This document shows, one piece after another, positions 1 to 12,400 of a stretch of DNA of 64,000 nt. The position numbers and the translations under genes are program-made. Origin of the DNA: Branchiostoma floridae (lineage: Eukaryota > Chordata > Leptocardii > Amphioxiformes > Branchiostomatidae). Where the stretch lies: the NCBI RefSeq assembly GCF_000003815.2, contig NC_049983.1:8256157-8320156 (forward strand), in the 5' to 3' direction. Below the pieces are notes generated by a model. The model was given only the letters and a program-made list of their open reading frames with translations, was not told the origin of the DNA and did not search any database. How positions within the stretch are numbered: position 1 is the stretch's first letter; the number at the start of each line of letters is the position of its first letter.

Positions 1-1137
1 CTTGGTGGTGACAGGCACGCGATGTCTCTTGTGTCATAAATAATGCAAAGTTTGGATTCAACTTCAGCAAATCTCTTTTCACGGTACTACCAGCTCTGCA
101 GTACAGAGGGAAGAAATAAGAAAAACACTCACTGAAAGAGGACAAGATATTTATATTATACGACTTATTGAATTGGCAGCTAAACAGGGCTACCTCTTGC
201 ATTCTCCAACTGGTGACGGTTGACATCACCGGTCAAGAATCTATTATCTTCAGATAAGAGGATTTTGTTGACATACCGTTCGGTTACACTGTTAGACGGT
301 GTCCCCAAATTTGGGCCCTCCTATGAAGAAAATTACATATTTTGGCGCCAAAGTTGAGAGAGAATTCCTTCGGCTGTGACAAAATTCTCTCACGACGAAC
401 CCGTTGTAATCTCCAAGCAGATGTGTAGTGTGAGTCGGGCTTATTTCGAGCAAATTTTTAGGTGTTGTACGTTTTTTTTTTTTGTTAAAGGATTTTTACG
501 CTTTACCCTACTGGATATAGAAAATGTACGAAACAACCACCAAGTACGCTCAAAACAAGTCCCACTACTACTACGTACCTCTTCTTGAAGATTAAACCTG
601 TTCTATTTCAAACGTGTCAAACTCGCTCGTGTGCCAGGGACCGACCCAGATGAGGGTTTGTTGTGATTCGTGCTGTCGTTTGAAAAGTTGCCCATCTCGC
701 CTCAGATAAGGCGAGTTATACGATCCAGACATCTCTGCAGATATGTTCTTTTGATCGTCGCCCTTGCGTAACCAGATTAAATTAAGTGAACAGACGGTCA
801 ATTTTGGCTTGTAGAGGCCGTGTGAACTTGACAGTGTTCAGGCTTGCTAAGGAGCGGCTCAAAACGCCTTGTGAATGGCCAAACATCCGCCCAAGACCGC
901 AAAACGTCTCAGGAATGCGGCGGGAAGGTTGCTAATCTTGAAGAATGTAAGTGCCTGGAGACAACACGGTATACTTGTGGACCCACAGTGCCGGGCCCCA
1001 CATGCGGACAACAAGCTAGTTCTCCAGGCCTGCGGTGTTTCAATACCCTGGTAACGAGACGCCCGCGTCGTTCCCACGCTTCTCTCAGGTCATTTCGAAG
1101 AAACACATGTCCTTCAGACTAATTAGGGCTTTTAAAC
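1..1137. other. No gene recognised
   Basis: Only short open frames occur here, with no family motif and with frames open on both strands around 860-1110. A single copy of the transposon-end motif TCTCCAAGCAGAT lies at about 410-422 without a partner end nearby. I see nothing else I can support. Confidence 0.5.
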
Positions 1138-1560
1138 GCATCTTTTTCATGAAAATCATCAGTTTGTTTTTGTGACAATCAAACTTCTCAAACAATTAGA
1201 TCCCAAGGCACTGTATACATGACAGCATTACACGCCAAGGCCAAGTTGACTTTATTTATCCGTGAACTAATTATGTGTACATGCAACTTACATAAACTCT
1301 CTGTAAATAACCTTGTCGAAATACGGTGAATTGTAGTTCCTAGACGAATCTTTTTGATGAAAATGACCAGTGTGTTTTAATGACAAAGAAAAGTCTCAAA
1401 CAGTTAACGTTATATTCTAAGCCTCTGTAACGTTACATGAGAGCAACTGGCGAATATTAGACGTCAAGGACAAGTCAACTTTAATCACTCCTCTGGTATC
1501 TCGTGTTATGTGAACTCTCTGAGGACGCCGTTGTCTGACTTTGGTGAAGGTCATCTCGCA
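1138..1560. repeat. Two-unit divergent tandem repeat, period about 208 bp
   Basis: Unit 1 begins near 1138 (CATCTTTTTCATGAAAATCA) and unit 2 near 1346 (AATCTTTTTGATGAAAATGA). Matching words follow in the same order in both: CTCAAACA, an AAGTTGACTTTA / AAGTCAACTTTA word, and AACTCTCTG. The units differ at many positions, so the duplication is old. No coding signal is visible. Confidence 0.6.
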
Positions 1561-1689
1561 TCACGTGACATTCGGTTGTATGATCCTGTGTGCGTCAAGC
1601 CGCTGGCCAAGGTCACGGTAAAGTAAACATACACCACTCTTGTGATCAGTGTCATTGCTTATGTACAATTATCATATAGCCAGGCGCCG

Positions 1690-1815
1690 CGGACCAATCA
1701 GAAGGCCCCGTTCCACGTTGGTTATGACGCCGTAACACGTAGTTTCAGGCCAGGCAGGTGGGAGTCGCTCCCCTGATTGGGCGGAGTCCATCGGCTACGT
1801 GACCGGTGTATATTA
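1690..1815. promoter_or_regulatory. Possible promoter: two CCAAT boxes
   Basis: CCAATCA lies at 1694-1700 and an inverted CCAAT (ATTGG) at 1776-1780, in a GC-rich stretch with a GGGCGG-like box directly after the second. A weak TATA-like GTGTATATTA follows near 1806. This arrangement resembles NF-Y dependent promoters. No coding exon is recognised downstream before the assembly gap, so the call is tentative. Confidence 0.25.
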
Positions 1816-1983
1816 GCTGTGCACATTCCTTCAAAATTATTGCATATGTCCAACTATAACTTAGGTGCGAATAGCTACACACTTGTCCGAGCATAAATCA
1901 ATTTGTCATTATGTGCGAAACCTTGGCAGTCTCTATGCAATCTATGGTTGTATTAAAAACTAATTTGATGCTTAAATGCGCCA

Positions 1984-2083
1984 NNNNNNNNNNNNNNNNN
2001 NNNNNNNNNNNNNNNNNNNNNNNNNNNNNNNNNNNNNNNNNNNNNNNNNNNNNNNNNNNNNNNNNNNNNNNNNNNNNNNNNNN
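1984..2083. other. Assembly gap (100 N)
   Basis: Exactly 100 consecutive N, the usual placeholder for a gap of unknown size. Open frames read through it are artefacts. Confidence 0.99.
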
Positions 2084-2460
2084 CACCATATACACCTCGG
2101 GCCGGGGCATTAACCCTTTATTATCACAGTCCACTGGAGCTGAATGGGCGTCAATGTAGGATAGAATTCCATGTAGTTATAAGATCATACGTAAGCTTAG
2201 CATAACAGTTACTGGGTAGATTTATAAAGCTGAATTGCCGTTCGCAGCCTTAGTTTGTTATTTGTGCATTAAAATTACACAGGGCCAAAAACTATGTTCA
2301 CGGTTATCAATAGAATCTAAAGACATTTTGCAATGATGAAACCTTTATTTTTCAATAAGAAATGTGTTTCCTTGTGTTACGACATGCTAGCAAATATGAT
2401 ACCAGAATGTTATGTTTTATCAATTGTTGTGACAATGCACTTCAATGATATGATAAATGT

Positions 2461-2502
2461 CTCTCTCTCTCTCTCTATGTGTATATATATATATATATAC
2501 AG

Positions 2503-2547
<45 letters not shown>
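2461..2547. repeat. Compound microsatellite (CT)n-(AT)n-(GT)n
   Basis: A CT tract at 2461-2475 is followed by an AT tract of about 40 bases and then a GT tract to 2547. The AT part can form a hairpin and the GT part Z-DNA. A predicted peptide across it is low complexity and not a gene. Confidence 0.95.
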
Positions 2548-3951
2548 AACTCAAAATAAATCAACAAACTCTCTAAAGCGTCAGAAGTTTTAGATGACCA
2601 ATGAAAGATACTTAATGCTGTCTGAAACTGAAAAAGAGAATTTCTACAGTTCCTTAATATTATGTTCTACCTGGAACCAAACTGCATAGCCATTTATTGT
2701 GAACGTTACCTTTATTCACTTTTATCTTGCCAAGTATTATGTCACATGGAAGAACGCGTGACTGTGACTGAGACCGATTTCACGTGAGATCTTTGACCCT
2801 CTTTATCAAACTTGACTAGGTGACTACTCGATTGATAATTAGCGCTGCACGGGGCCACCACGTGAGGTTCAAAAACTCTGGGGATTTTGGATGTTCCATT
2901 GTCAACATTGATCATATCGGTGAGCTTCATTCAATATGTATAAGTGAGTGGTACCACCGAATTTTAATGGCTGCGCCCGTGTTTGGAAGTGAAGTAAAAT
3001 GGGGGCCACATGTTTAATGATGTGCATCGAGCACGTTAAAACATAAAGGGGAAAAACTTGCAACCCTCCCTGTTATACCCTGCTACTGAAACAGCAAGCA
3101 AACTTGCTGCCCTATGAGGCAGTAGGCACTACAAGATCCTACAAGGGAACGATACATATCTGACCCTCCTTCAACGTCTTTTCCCACGCTCTGTCAAGCA
3201 CGCTTGTAGTACGCGCTATTGTTGGGAGTATTGACACTGCCCTGTCACTGGACAGGTCATTTTGTATAATGGTATTCATCAAGTGGGGGTAATTGGGTGG
3301 ATGTAATCAGCAGAAACAGACTCGATATGTAAATGTGTTACATAATCTTTACATTCAAGATACAACGCATGGTAACTTCTACTACAACGCTTCTAGGTAG
3401 CTAAAGAACATAGTATGCCTGGGATGTTTTAAGTATCCTATTGTATAAACAAACCAAACTTACTAAAATCAGAACAAAAAGTTGGCATCTTAACACCATT
3501 TTGAATGCAGGTTGTTCTAAATGTTCTTATCTATCTGAATCAAGTTATTGAAAAACAATCATATCTTGGTGAAATTTCAAATGTCTTTGCAGTTGACGCC
3601 AATATCTACAACTTACAGTGATTGTCACATGTAACGTTATATAATGTGTTACGCCTATCATAGTATTTGGAACATTCGCGCATGTGGTGTCTGTTGTGAG
3701 ATAATAGACAATGGATTAAACCACCTAAAAGATGCATAAAAGGAGCCGACAGAAGTCATTTGGTTCACGATAATCTGTTATGTAACGTTAAATACGCAAA
3801 AAAGACAAGGTAAGAGGTTATGTAATCAGTGCACACAGAAACGACGCCCGTCCAGGGTCAAAAGGCAAAACAATTAGCCGTTATGTAACTGTAACTGCAA
3901 GATATTTGTGTGATGGGTGTTGTCAGTGACTATTGTCACTCTTTCGTGTAT
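2548..3951. other. No gene recognised
   Basis: AT-rich intergenic sequence with only short open frames and no recognisable domain, repeat pair or RNA gene. Confidence 0.5.
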
Positions 3952-4066
3952 TCTCCAAGCAGATGTTACGGCGGGGGAAGTAGTGGCCTCGAGTGATGGA
4001 GACAACTTAAAAGAATCGCGGACACTAGTACTACTATCCATACTGACCGTAACCTCTGCTTGGAGA
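3952..4066. mobile_element. Small inverted-repeat transposon, TCTCCAAGCAGA family, copy 1
   Basis: The ends form an inverted repeat of about 20 bp: TCTCCAAGCAGATGTTACGG on the left and the reverse complement of TCTCCAAGCAGAGGTTACGG on the right. The element is 115 bp, has no coding capacity, and is of MITE type. A second copy starts 5 bp downstream. The superfamily is not clear because I cannot fix the target duplication. Confidence 0.75.
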
Positions 4067-4071
4067 ATAAG

Positions 4072-4202
4072 TCTCCAAGCAGATATTGAAAGGTATAATC
4101 GTTAAGTTCTAGTCGCCCCTCCATTTCTGATAAAGATATATGAATGTCGGTTATAATTACGACGTAAGCTTATGATTTCGCCTCCTATCATCTGCTTGGA
4201 GA
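4072..4202. mobile_element. Small inverted-repeat transposon, TCTCCAAGCAGA family, copy 2
   Basis: The left end TCTCCAAGCAGATATTG and the right end, which on the other strand reads TCTCCAAGCAGATGATA, bound a 131-bp non-coding element directly after copy 1. The interiors of the two copies do not look alike, so this is probably not a simple tandem duplication. They share ends only. Confidence 0.7.
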
Positions 4203-4686
4203 TTGCTAGTAATGCAGCTGTGAACTCTCACTCTCTGTAGATGCCCTCTCGTAGAACGACCTCTAGAACGAATCTATAAAACAAAGCCAACAATGTTAGC
4301 TATTCCAACCAAAACACAATTTGTAAACAACCTTTAATTAAACGCAAGTACGGGGGGCAACTATGTGCTCTAACGGTCAAAATGTTCGACACAAAATAAC
4401 GTTAACGTTAATATCAAGGTACAAAGTCCATGGCTGGTACAATAATGAAAGCTATTATATCAAACAAACGCTAGACAACCGTTGGTACATATAGCCTGGT
4501 AACCGTGCCATCGTATTTTAAGTTCGCTTGTTTCTCTACATTGCTGCGAATGTTGCCCACCCACCCAGTTTGTTAGCCCCAGCAGGTGAATTTTACGGGG
4601 TTGATTTCAATTACTTCTCTTACGCTGACAAGAAACGCATGCTGGAAATATAGCTATAGGCTGTCAGAAAAATGCCGTTGCTTATA
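4203..4686. other. No gene recognised
   Basis: AT-rich sequence between transposon copies. No feature I can support. Confidence 0.5.
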
Positions 4687-5345
4687 GGGCCTTCACACGG
4701 AAATCGAATCAGCAGGAATCAAGCCGAACCAGCCGGAATGAAGTATTTGCAAACTTCGTGTCACATTCGGGGCCATTCGGGTGGGAATTCCAAATGGGCC
4801 TTAAATCCCATTCACACGAGAAGGAATGAGCCGGAATGACGTCAGAATGAAAATTCTTGTCTATTACTGTGCATTCGTAGTGCATTCTAGACATTCTTAC
4901 GGCATTCGAAATATTTTTTGGCCACATTCTGGCAGGATTCGAGGTGGCTTGCCGTTTCGGTTCTCCATCGAATGAGATAAGAATGTTTCGAATAATGTTA
5001 GAGTGCCGTAGAATGCTAATCTCTGTTAAAATAAAACTGTTTTATGCCACCGGAGGAATCTGCTTGGAGATTAGTAGAATGCGGTCAGACTGCAGTCAGA
5101 ATAGTTAGAATACACTAAGAATCCACTACGAATGCCATTCGATATTTCTCCACTTCGAATGCACCTCGACAGTTTTCAACATGTCAAAAACTTTCGAGCC
5201 AGCCAAAAGAACGGGGACGAATATCTCGAATGCAGTAAGAATGTTTAGAATATAGTGCGAATTGCGAGGAATTGCCACGAATAGAAAAAAAAAATTCATT
5301 CGGACGGCATTCCGGTTCATTCGTGCTCTCGTGTGAAGGTGGCTT
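4687..5345. mobile_element. Inverted-repeat DNA element with CTTCACACG ends
   Basis: The left end reads GGGCCTTCACACGGAAATCG. The right end, on the other strand, reads AAAGCCACCTTCACACGAG, giving a short imperfect terminal inverted repeat around CTTCACACG. The interior of about 660 bp is crowded with GAATG / CATTC words on both strands, so the element has internal sub-repeats. It has no transposase frame. One TCTGCTTGGAGA motif, the end of the other family, sits inside at 5059-5070. Exact borders are uncertain by a few bases. Confidence 0.6.
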
Positions 5346-6356
5346 TAGTGGGACATGGGTCGGTAAAAATACACCTATCAAAGCAGGCCCGTGCATGCGT
5401 TGAGTATAGTTATCAGGCAGTTGACTGGCACGGTGAAGATATCACCTTGAAAGGCTGCATGGTGTTTCACGTGGACGGCGGATGATTATGTTTACTCGCT
5501 GCTAAACTTTGGACCTTGGCGTTACCTACTGGTGGTGGTCACGCCGCCGGCAATGTGCGATCAAACGGGCGAAATTTGATTTCTTTTGTTAAACCAGTTC
5601 AGTGACTTGCAGAAGATTTGCAAGGCTCGCAATTCAACCTTTCACGAATGTTTGAGAGTCAAGAGTGTGAAAAACAACAGCGACTAGCTTTATAATTTGC
5701 TGCAGAAAACGCTGTAAAGACAAGGCAAACAAATATTAATGTTTGAATAGCTCAAACGGGATAGATTTGTATTTATTTCGTGATATGAGCAAAATTCCAG
5801 TTGAAGTACAGCAGGTGGAATTTTGGAGGTAAGCGAACTGAAACTTTTTAGAAAGCAACATACGCTGCCCAGCCCTTCCCAATATTTTTGCAAATAAATT
5901 TTTTTTACAACGAACAGACAAAACAATAGAATCCTCTCGCTTCATAAAATCCCTAAACGATGGCTTTGAAAGATCCAGTGGAAATATTGAACGAAGCAAA
6001 CACTGGAAGCAAACACCTCCACTCGTAAAAGACGTCTCGTCAACAAAATTGCTTCTTCTTCAGTGGGTCAAAACAACATATTTTTTTCCCGAAATGTAAT
6101 TTGGTCCCTGTTGTTTGATACGAGGACTTCAGACAAATCAATTTGTACCAACACGTCAAAGCAACCTACAAATGAAGGCAGCGGTTCGAACAAGGGATAT
6201 CAATCAGTTTTCAAAGTGGTACAGATTACTTGTACATGGTAGCCTCAGGCTTAGAGGGGAATATAATCTTTCATATCATGATATCAAAAGACCCGTAACA
6301 ATGTTTACGCCTTGTTGCTAATTTGTAGGGCAGTCTAATTTGTGCGGCTCTTGTAC
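5346..6356. other. No gene recognised
   Basis: Short overlapping frames on the minus strand around 5690-6000 lack any motif. Nothing supportable. Confidence 0.5.
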
Positions 6357-6542
6357 TCTCCAAGCAGAGGTTAGTCTCTGGCTTGTTTTTAACATCCTTT
6401 TTGGCGTTTTAGTGGAACTTTCTATATTTTGTCGGGTCTTCTTTTGTCCACCAGCCAGTCTGGAAAATCTGACTATTGAAAGCCCGCCAAAAACGCATTA
6501 AACGCGTCAAAAAGACGCCTGGCCCTAACCTCTGCTCGGAGA
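6357..6542. mobile_element. Small inverted-repeat transposon, TCTCCAAGCAGA family, copy 3
   Basis: The left end TCTCCAAGCAGAGGTTAG pairs with a right end that on the other strand reads TCTCCGAGCAGAGGTTAG. This gives an inverted repeat of about 18 bp with one mismatch around a 186-bp non-coding element. The interior is also partly symmetrical, with GGCGTTTTAG and ACGCATTAAACGCG type words. Confidence 0.75.
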
Positions 6543-6739
6543 ATGTGGTGCGTGGTACTGGGTGACACCACACTGCGAATGATGCAACAGCAGCGGTAGC
6601 AAAACAAGCCTTACTTCAAGCGCGAGCAAACATTCAACAAGGAAGTAACAAAAACTATTTATGGAATCCTCAACCAGCTTTCTATGGAGAACTCTGTCAA
6701 CAAAGCCAAAAGAAGAATGCAGTCCCAGAATTAACGGGA

Positions 6740-7310
6740 AAGGGCCGAGCGTTTCTTACAATGTCTTTAGAGATCCATTGAGACACCTGTTAAGTACTAG
6801 TACTCATGCAATTTGAAAGCCTAGTGTATAGTATTGTTGTATAGCAACTATAGCATACGCTGTCAACAACAATGCAATACAAAGATTGACGGAAAACGCC
6901 AAACACTTCTTGGAATATCTCTGGAGATCTCTTGCCGCTGAGCACGTTGCCACCTGTTAACGTACCTGTGAGTAGGGCCATTATAAAGATGAATGTGAAA
7001 ATACATCGGCTATATACCACAATAAATACCATAGGAACATAATTGACTATTTTTATTGTCAACAATGCATGCATTCCCAATATCAACAAACATTTCTTGA
7101 GAAATATCGTCTGTGGAAATCGCTTTCTTGTGCTGTCGTCACCTGCTGGAACGTCGACATATCTCGGCTATTAAAGTCCCACTCTAAGAACATCATTGAC
7201 TACGTCGTGAACAAGGCCTACACTTAGAGGATTAACAGGATATCTTCAAACACTTCTTTTTTCTTGGATATCTTCCTTGGAGATCTCTTGAGCCGGTACA
7301 ACCTAGCACC
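6740..7310. repeat. Divergent tandem array, period about 150-190 bp
   Basis: Variants of a word like AAACACTTCTTGGAATATCTCTGGAGATCTCTTG, here split for length, recur near 6750, 6900, 7088 and 7250. Intervening sequence includes repeated CACCTG-TTAAC and AACATAATTGACTA / AACATCATTGACTA words. The units are strongly diverged. A 99-residue minus-strand frame through the array is fortuitous. Confidence 0.55.
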
Positions 7311-8585
7311 TCTTGATCCCTGGCGATTATGTGAAATGCGAGTCAGGACAACTTCTGTAGTGTATGAATCATTGCAGACACGTACTCAAACAGGCTTAAG
7401 GCATACACTCACAAGATTAAAGGATGCATTGAGTTGTGTCCAAGACTCAACCCTTTAACCCCTCTCTATCTCGAATAAGCACACTATCAAGGTCTTTGTC
7501 GCGCGCATTACATGTGAACTTTTGATAAGCTCAAAGTCAAGGCGTGTGGATCAATTTTGAACTTTCGATGGACCAGCTTTCATCGTCTCGCTGTATTAAG
7601 GCTGCTCACACGAGTGAACTGATATAATGGGATATCATTGTACCTTACACAACCACGGAACCTTCGGTGGCATTTCAAGTTGCATGTGTGAAGCCCACGC
7701 TTGATACTGAAAGAGTGGGCGGGATAAAGGGTGTTGAAGGTTCTTCATTTTTTGCCAGTTACGTATGCAAGTTCCACACTACGTTGCGGAACTTTGGTGA
7801 GGAACCATATATGTGAGACCGTTTCTAAGAAGTCTCAGCGTAGTCAAGCATGGAAGAAGAAACATGAATAAAAAGCTCTGTATTCAGCAAGATAATATTG
7901 CCTGGTGCGAACAGATTAACTCAAATATTCTGGGAACAGCAGAGGAAGTCCTAGTTTTTTCGCTCAGTAAGTGAAAACATTTCTCATCCTTGGCACCGTG
8001 TGTGGCACAGTAAACTTGTTGTCATTATAGAAGACATGTCATCGGAAATACATGTTTGGTCAATTGGATGTGTTGAGTATAGATACACATAAATTGTGGT
8101 TTGTGTACGTATATACAAATCAAAGACAAAGCCTAAACAGTTTTATCAAGCTTCCTTCTGAGAAAGGCCCTGTGAAACGTAGTGAAACCCAGTACAAGGA
8201 AAACTTCCTGGTTGTTGCACTGGAGGTCCGTTTCAACGCAAAGCCAGAATAAATGCATTTGTAAATTGTTTTCAACTTTGTCCAATGGAAAACAGCTAGT
8301 CACTGGCGGAATAAAGGCCCTCTTGGAACGGACCCAGCGGTTCTCGGAATAGTCACAATCGGCTCAAATTTCCTCTTGGCCGGTTGCCCGGTCTTCTGAA
8401 CTTCGGTTAGCCCCTGATCACTGAGACCACAACATCATAGGAAACATATGGTAGAACAACTTACATCGGGGAAAAGTATGTTGGTATGTAGATCTGCGAG
8501 GCCAGACATGTTGAGTGAGGTGGGTGGGAGTATGGAAAGTTTCGTGTAGAAAATAGACTGTCATGATTGCTCTTTGTGAACAAAG
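7311..8585. other. No gene recognised
   Basis: Short frames only. The segment 7600-7810 repeats GGAACCTTCGGTGG / GGAACTTTGGTGAGG words but I could not define an element. Confidence 0.45.
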
Positions 8586-8589
8586 GGAC

Positions 8590-8665
8590 CAGTGACCGTA
8601 TGGATGAAAATAATAATAATGATAATAGATAAAGATGGAAACATTTTATTGCACTTCAAGGCTAA
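8590..8665 (-). mobile_element. Probable LINE 3' end, minus strand
   Basis: On the minus strand the sequence reads CAATAAAATG (a polyadenylation signal) followed by a short run of ATTATT trinucleotide units, the usual tail structure of non-LTR elements elsewhere in this window. No protein segment is readable, so the family is unknown. Confidence 0.35.
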
Positions 8666-9163
8666 GTACAAGTCTTCTATAATATGACTATCATATAACA
8701 ACATATACAGAAAAGTATAGACGGGAATACACATGTTAAACGTACATTGCATAGTGGACAAAGTGTTATAGTTGTTTTTTATTGCTGGCTTGTTCCCTAA
8801 GGCCTCGGCATCGAATCCTTTTTTTCAACAGAGCATTTGACCACATGGATTTTGTCCAAACTACAATTCTGTAGATTCTCATATTGCTAGCTGTCGTCAG
8901 GCCCATTTCAGCATTGCTATTCAATGATCAGCATAGAGTTTTCTCATCTTCTCGTTTTTCATCTTTGACATAAGGCCCGAACACTACGGTCAGGTGATTA
9001 ATCGTGATTTTTCATACATATTTCATGGTAGATCGGCAGTACTGCAGCTGGGCCCAATTACGAAAAGAGGGGTGAGAAAAACCATGTGCCTATAGTCTAG
9101 CAGGCTGCGAAATGTCCTGAAGAACCTAGTCTCTATCAGACCTTATAGGTGCATGCTGGGTAA

Positions 9164-9342
9164 TCTCCAAGCAGATGTGAGGACCTGGTTCCATCTCCGT
9201 GTTTTATTCCTGTTTTTTTTTAAACATCAATATCGCTTTCTAGTATCCAAAAAGGAGGTCAATCATTCAATAAACGTACTAAATGTTGCAAAAACAAGTG
9301 AAAAAACTGAAACTTTGCCAGATCCTTATATCTGCTTGGAGA
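9164..9342. mobile_element. Small inverted-repeat transposon, TCTCCAAGCAGA family, copy 4
   Basis: The ends match in both orientations as TCTCCAAGCAGAT. The identity extends outward through TAA on each side, giving GTAATCTCCAAGCAGAT at both ends. The 179-bp interior is non-coding. Confidence 0.75.
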
Positions 9343-10761
9343 TTACAGGTCAGGGTCCCACTTCTATCACGAATTCAATTGGTGTGAGTGGTGTGAGTTA
9401 TAGGGTCTTCTAGGACCATTCTAGTAGGGCTGAGGCATTTCCTTGGGAGCATGTTGGACTTGGTACCGATGAGCTGACCTGTGAGGGCCCTGGCAACGGA
9501 TTAGAGTCCTTAGATGTGTGCCAATGGTGAACAAAGTTCACCGCGATTCCTGTTCATCACGAAAACGCGTCTCTAACAGTAGAAGGCCATTGCAATCATG
9601 CATAATACATAATGTTACCGCTAGATGCCTGCTAATTTGGGCTCCCTTGGAAATCAGTTTTATCAAAACTGTAGGGACTACCCTGAAATATTAAATTAAT
9701 AAAGGAAAAAAATGCAGTGCTAAGTTCAGTGTCGCACATGAAGGTAGCCTGGAATATTACAATGGCACTCCTAATGCAGAAATCGTACATGTACATTGTG
9801 GACAGTCACAAAACCCCGACGCGAGCATTCTGATCACTCCCATAAGATCTATTACCTACTACTGGTGGTAGCTAAATGCATGATAAGCTCATTGTTACGA
9901 ACTACTTTCCAAAGGAATCATGCTGATTTCAATACTGAAGATTTTTTTTAAAAACTTTATTCAATATTTCAGCATAATACACAATAGCACATACATGTAC
10001 ATCATTGGAGCACAATGGAATAAAAAAACATTAACATGAGGTATACCAAAACTGGGTGAGAGAGAGAGAGAGGGGTAACAAGCGTTGATCATTGGTCTGT
10101 GATTGACTTAACAGGTGTATCTAAGGGATATCTATCATTGGCATATTGGCAATTTTAGCTTTCAATACTGAAGATGAAGTAAGACGATATATATAGCCGA
10201 GAGCGCATATATACACTGTGGTCAGCAGTCCTACTCTGTCATAGTAATACAAAGTGGTACAAAGTGGTACAAAGTGCATTTGTAGCTCATGACATTTGGA
10301 CTTGTAGAAACGGGTGTCAAAGGTAACAGGGCCACACATACATTACGTAAAGTCACATTGTGGTGAAGCTTAAGTGAGATTCCATAAATGTTCTATTTCG
10401 TAAGCCGTTTTAATCACAGTATAATGACAGGCTGTGTGAAACAATAGTGGCGCTTCAAGCGAAACAATTACCTGGTAATGAATTTGACCTGGACGTGTAA
10501 CAAGTTTAGATGTGCCGTCAAGGCTAAAGGGAAAGAGAAACCATTCGACATAGCGTTGTTAGGGCGGAACATGATGGATATAACTGGTCATTTCTGGTCT
10601 CTACCAGAGTTGCCAGATTTGCTTTCCAGACGAGTAAGCCGGCAAAAGAGTTACACAGTTGCTTGCTTGCCAACTAACCCCTCTTGCAAATTGTTCGATT
10701 ATTATTGTTTGATATTGGTTAGAACATTTAGATTATCACCTTACACCAAAACATGCGAGCG
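9343..10761. other. No gene recognised; possible LINE tail at 9946-10070
   Basis: The minus strand of 9946-10070 contains a tail-like segment, with AATAAAG-type words and an ACATGTACATGT stretch. GA repeats follow at 10056-10072. A short 11-bp unit (TACAAAGTGGT) is repeated near 10250. Open frames are short and featureless. Confidence 0.4.
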
Positions 10762-10948
10762 TACAACACAACACAACACAACACAACACAACATAACACA
10801 ACACAACACAACACAACACAACACAACACAACACAACACAATACAACACAACACAACACAACACAACATAACACAACATATTACAACACAACACAACACA
10901 GCACAGCACAACACAACACAACACATTACAACACAACACAACACAATA
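10762..10948. repeat. Pentanucleotide satellite (ACAAC)n
   Basis: About 37 near-perfect copies of ACAAC / CAACA with occasional T or G substitutions. Because the unit has no stop codon in most frames, long low-complexity frames appear on both strands. They are not genes. Confidence 0.97.
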
Positions 10949-11305
10949 ACAATGCCAACTGTGTATGTCTAACGAAGTTGCGCAACGCTAATTACCGGTT
11001 GCACGTTACCAAAGTTGCGCAACAGGCATCACAAAAAGTCAGTCATCAAAAATCAGCTACTGGTACAGTGCTTCTCCGACCTTTGGTCCGCTCAAGGCTA
11101 TGGTATGTACATACGAACCAATCCCGTAGGGTACAGGTTCACGTGTTCGCCGTGTGAGCGACCAAAGGTCCAAAGGTAACGTTAAAGATGTTTCCGAATA
11201 CTTGAAGTTAAGGTAACCGTCGGTCAAAGAGAGTTGTACGATATTACTAGCACCGGGTGGCATAACTGGTTGTGGGCTTTCTGCATTCCATCACGTTTTC
11301 TATTG

Positions 11306-11412
11306 TCCCCCTTTCTCTTTCTCTCTTTCTCTTTCTTTCTTCTTTCTTTCTTTTTTCTTTTTCTTTCTTTCTTTCCTTCCTTCTTTCCTCCCTTCCTTCC
11401 TTCTTTCTTCAA
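11306..11412. repeat. Pyrimidine tract (CTTT)n / (CCTT)n
   Basis: An essentially all-pyrimidine + strand run of about 105 bases built from CTTT, CTTTCT and CCTT units. It can form triplex DNA. The frames through it are spurious. Confidence 0.95.
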
Positions 11413-11699
11413 ACGTCACTTCATTTCACACGGACCTTTTCTTGCTCCTTAATCAGCCGTATCTTCAGCGTACGTGAGGACATTGATCGCATGAGAAAGG
11501 AGGTCATTGTACCTTCTGGTTTCACGGTCAACAACCCTGGGTTACCGTGCCATGGTGCAAAACGACCTGGCGAGCGCACTGCATGGTACGAGCTACTGAT
11601 AGCTGTACAATGATATACAACGTCAGCATGACTAAGCTTGCTGCGTCATTACACAGCGCCTTACGCCACTCGAAACCACAAACAACAGCGAAGAAACCT

Positions 11700-12400
11700 C
11701 TTGATCTCTTGGTTGAACAGAACTAAGAACCATGTGCCTTGTATGAGTGCCAAGTGCACTTGCGGACGTCGTATCAGGTGACGGTAGGAACGCGAGGATA
11801 GTGATCTTAGAAATGTTAAAGACCTTGATACACTGATCTGTAGGACAAAGTCCTTTCGGTTGAATATACCACAATGGATCTCTTGCGTGAGAGCTATAAA
11901 AAACTGTTGACGCCGTGTCAGGTGGTGGCAAGAGCGAGAAGACCTCAAGGGGGAAAGACGTGGGTGATCTAAGAAGTGTTAAGGACTTTCAAATGTATCT
12001 CCAGAACAAAGAGCGGTTGTACGTCAGCCAAGACACCCGCGGACGTCGCGTAAGGCGGCGTTAAGAGTTCAAAGACATTATAGGGGAAGGACAGTGACCT
12101 CAGAAGCGTTAAGGACTTTGAACAACGAGTTTTCGGGGAAATATGGTAAATACACTGCCAAGAACCCCGTTGTTGCACGATAGCCAAGAAACCTCCTCGC
12201 GAGGTGGTACGAGCCAAGGGACCTTAAAGGGGAAGGACAGTGTTCTTAGAAGTGTAAATGACTTTCAAATATATCTCCAGTACAAAGGGCTTTCGCGTGA
12301 ATACGCCGTGTCTATGCCAAGAACCCCGCGTGGTTGCACAACAGCCAAGAAGTTGTGTAAGGCGGTGGTAGGAGGAAGGTCAAAGCGGTCACATCATGTA
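11700..12400. repeat. Divergent tandem array, period about 130-165 bp
   Basis: The word TTAGAAGTGTTAAGGACTTT recurs in variants near 11804, 11968, 12100 and 12245. It is accompanied by AAATATATCTCCAGTACAAAG and CCAAGAACCCCGCG-TTGCAC words in fixed order. Four to five old units can be followed. Frames of 80-124 residues on both strands inside it are by-products of the repeat. Confidence 0.7.

Noticed and set aside
10478..11157. Frames of 134-164 residues
   Set aside because: Produced by the (ACAAC)n satellite. The part before the satellite has no motif and no splice support.
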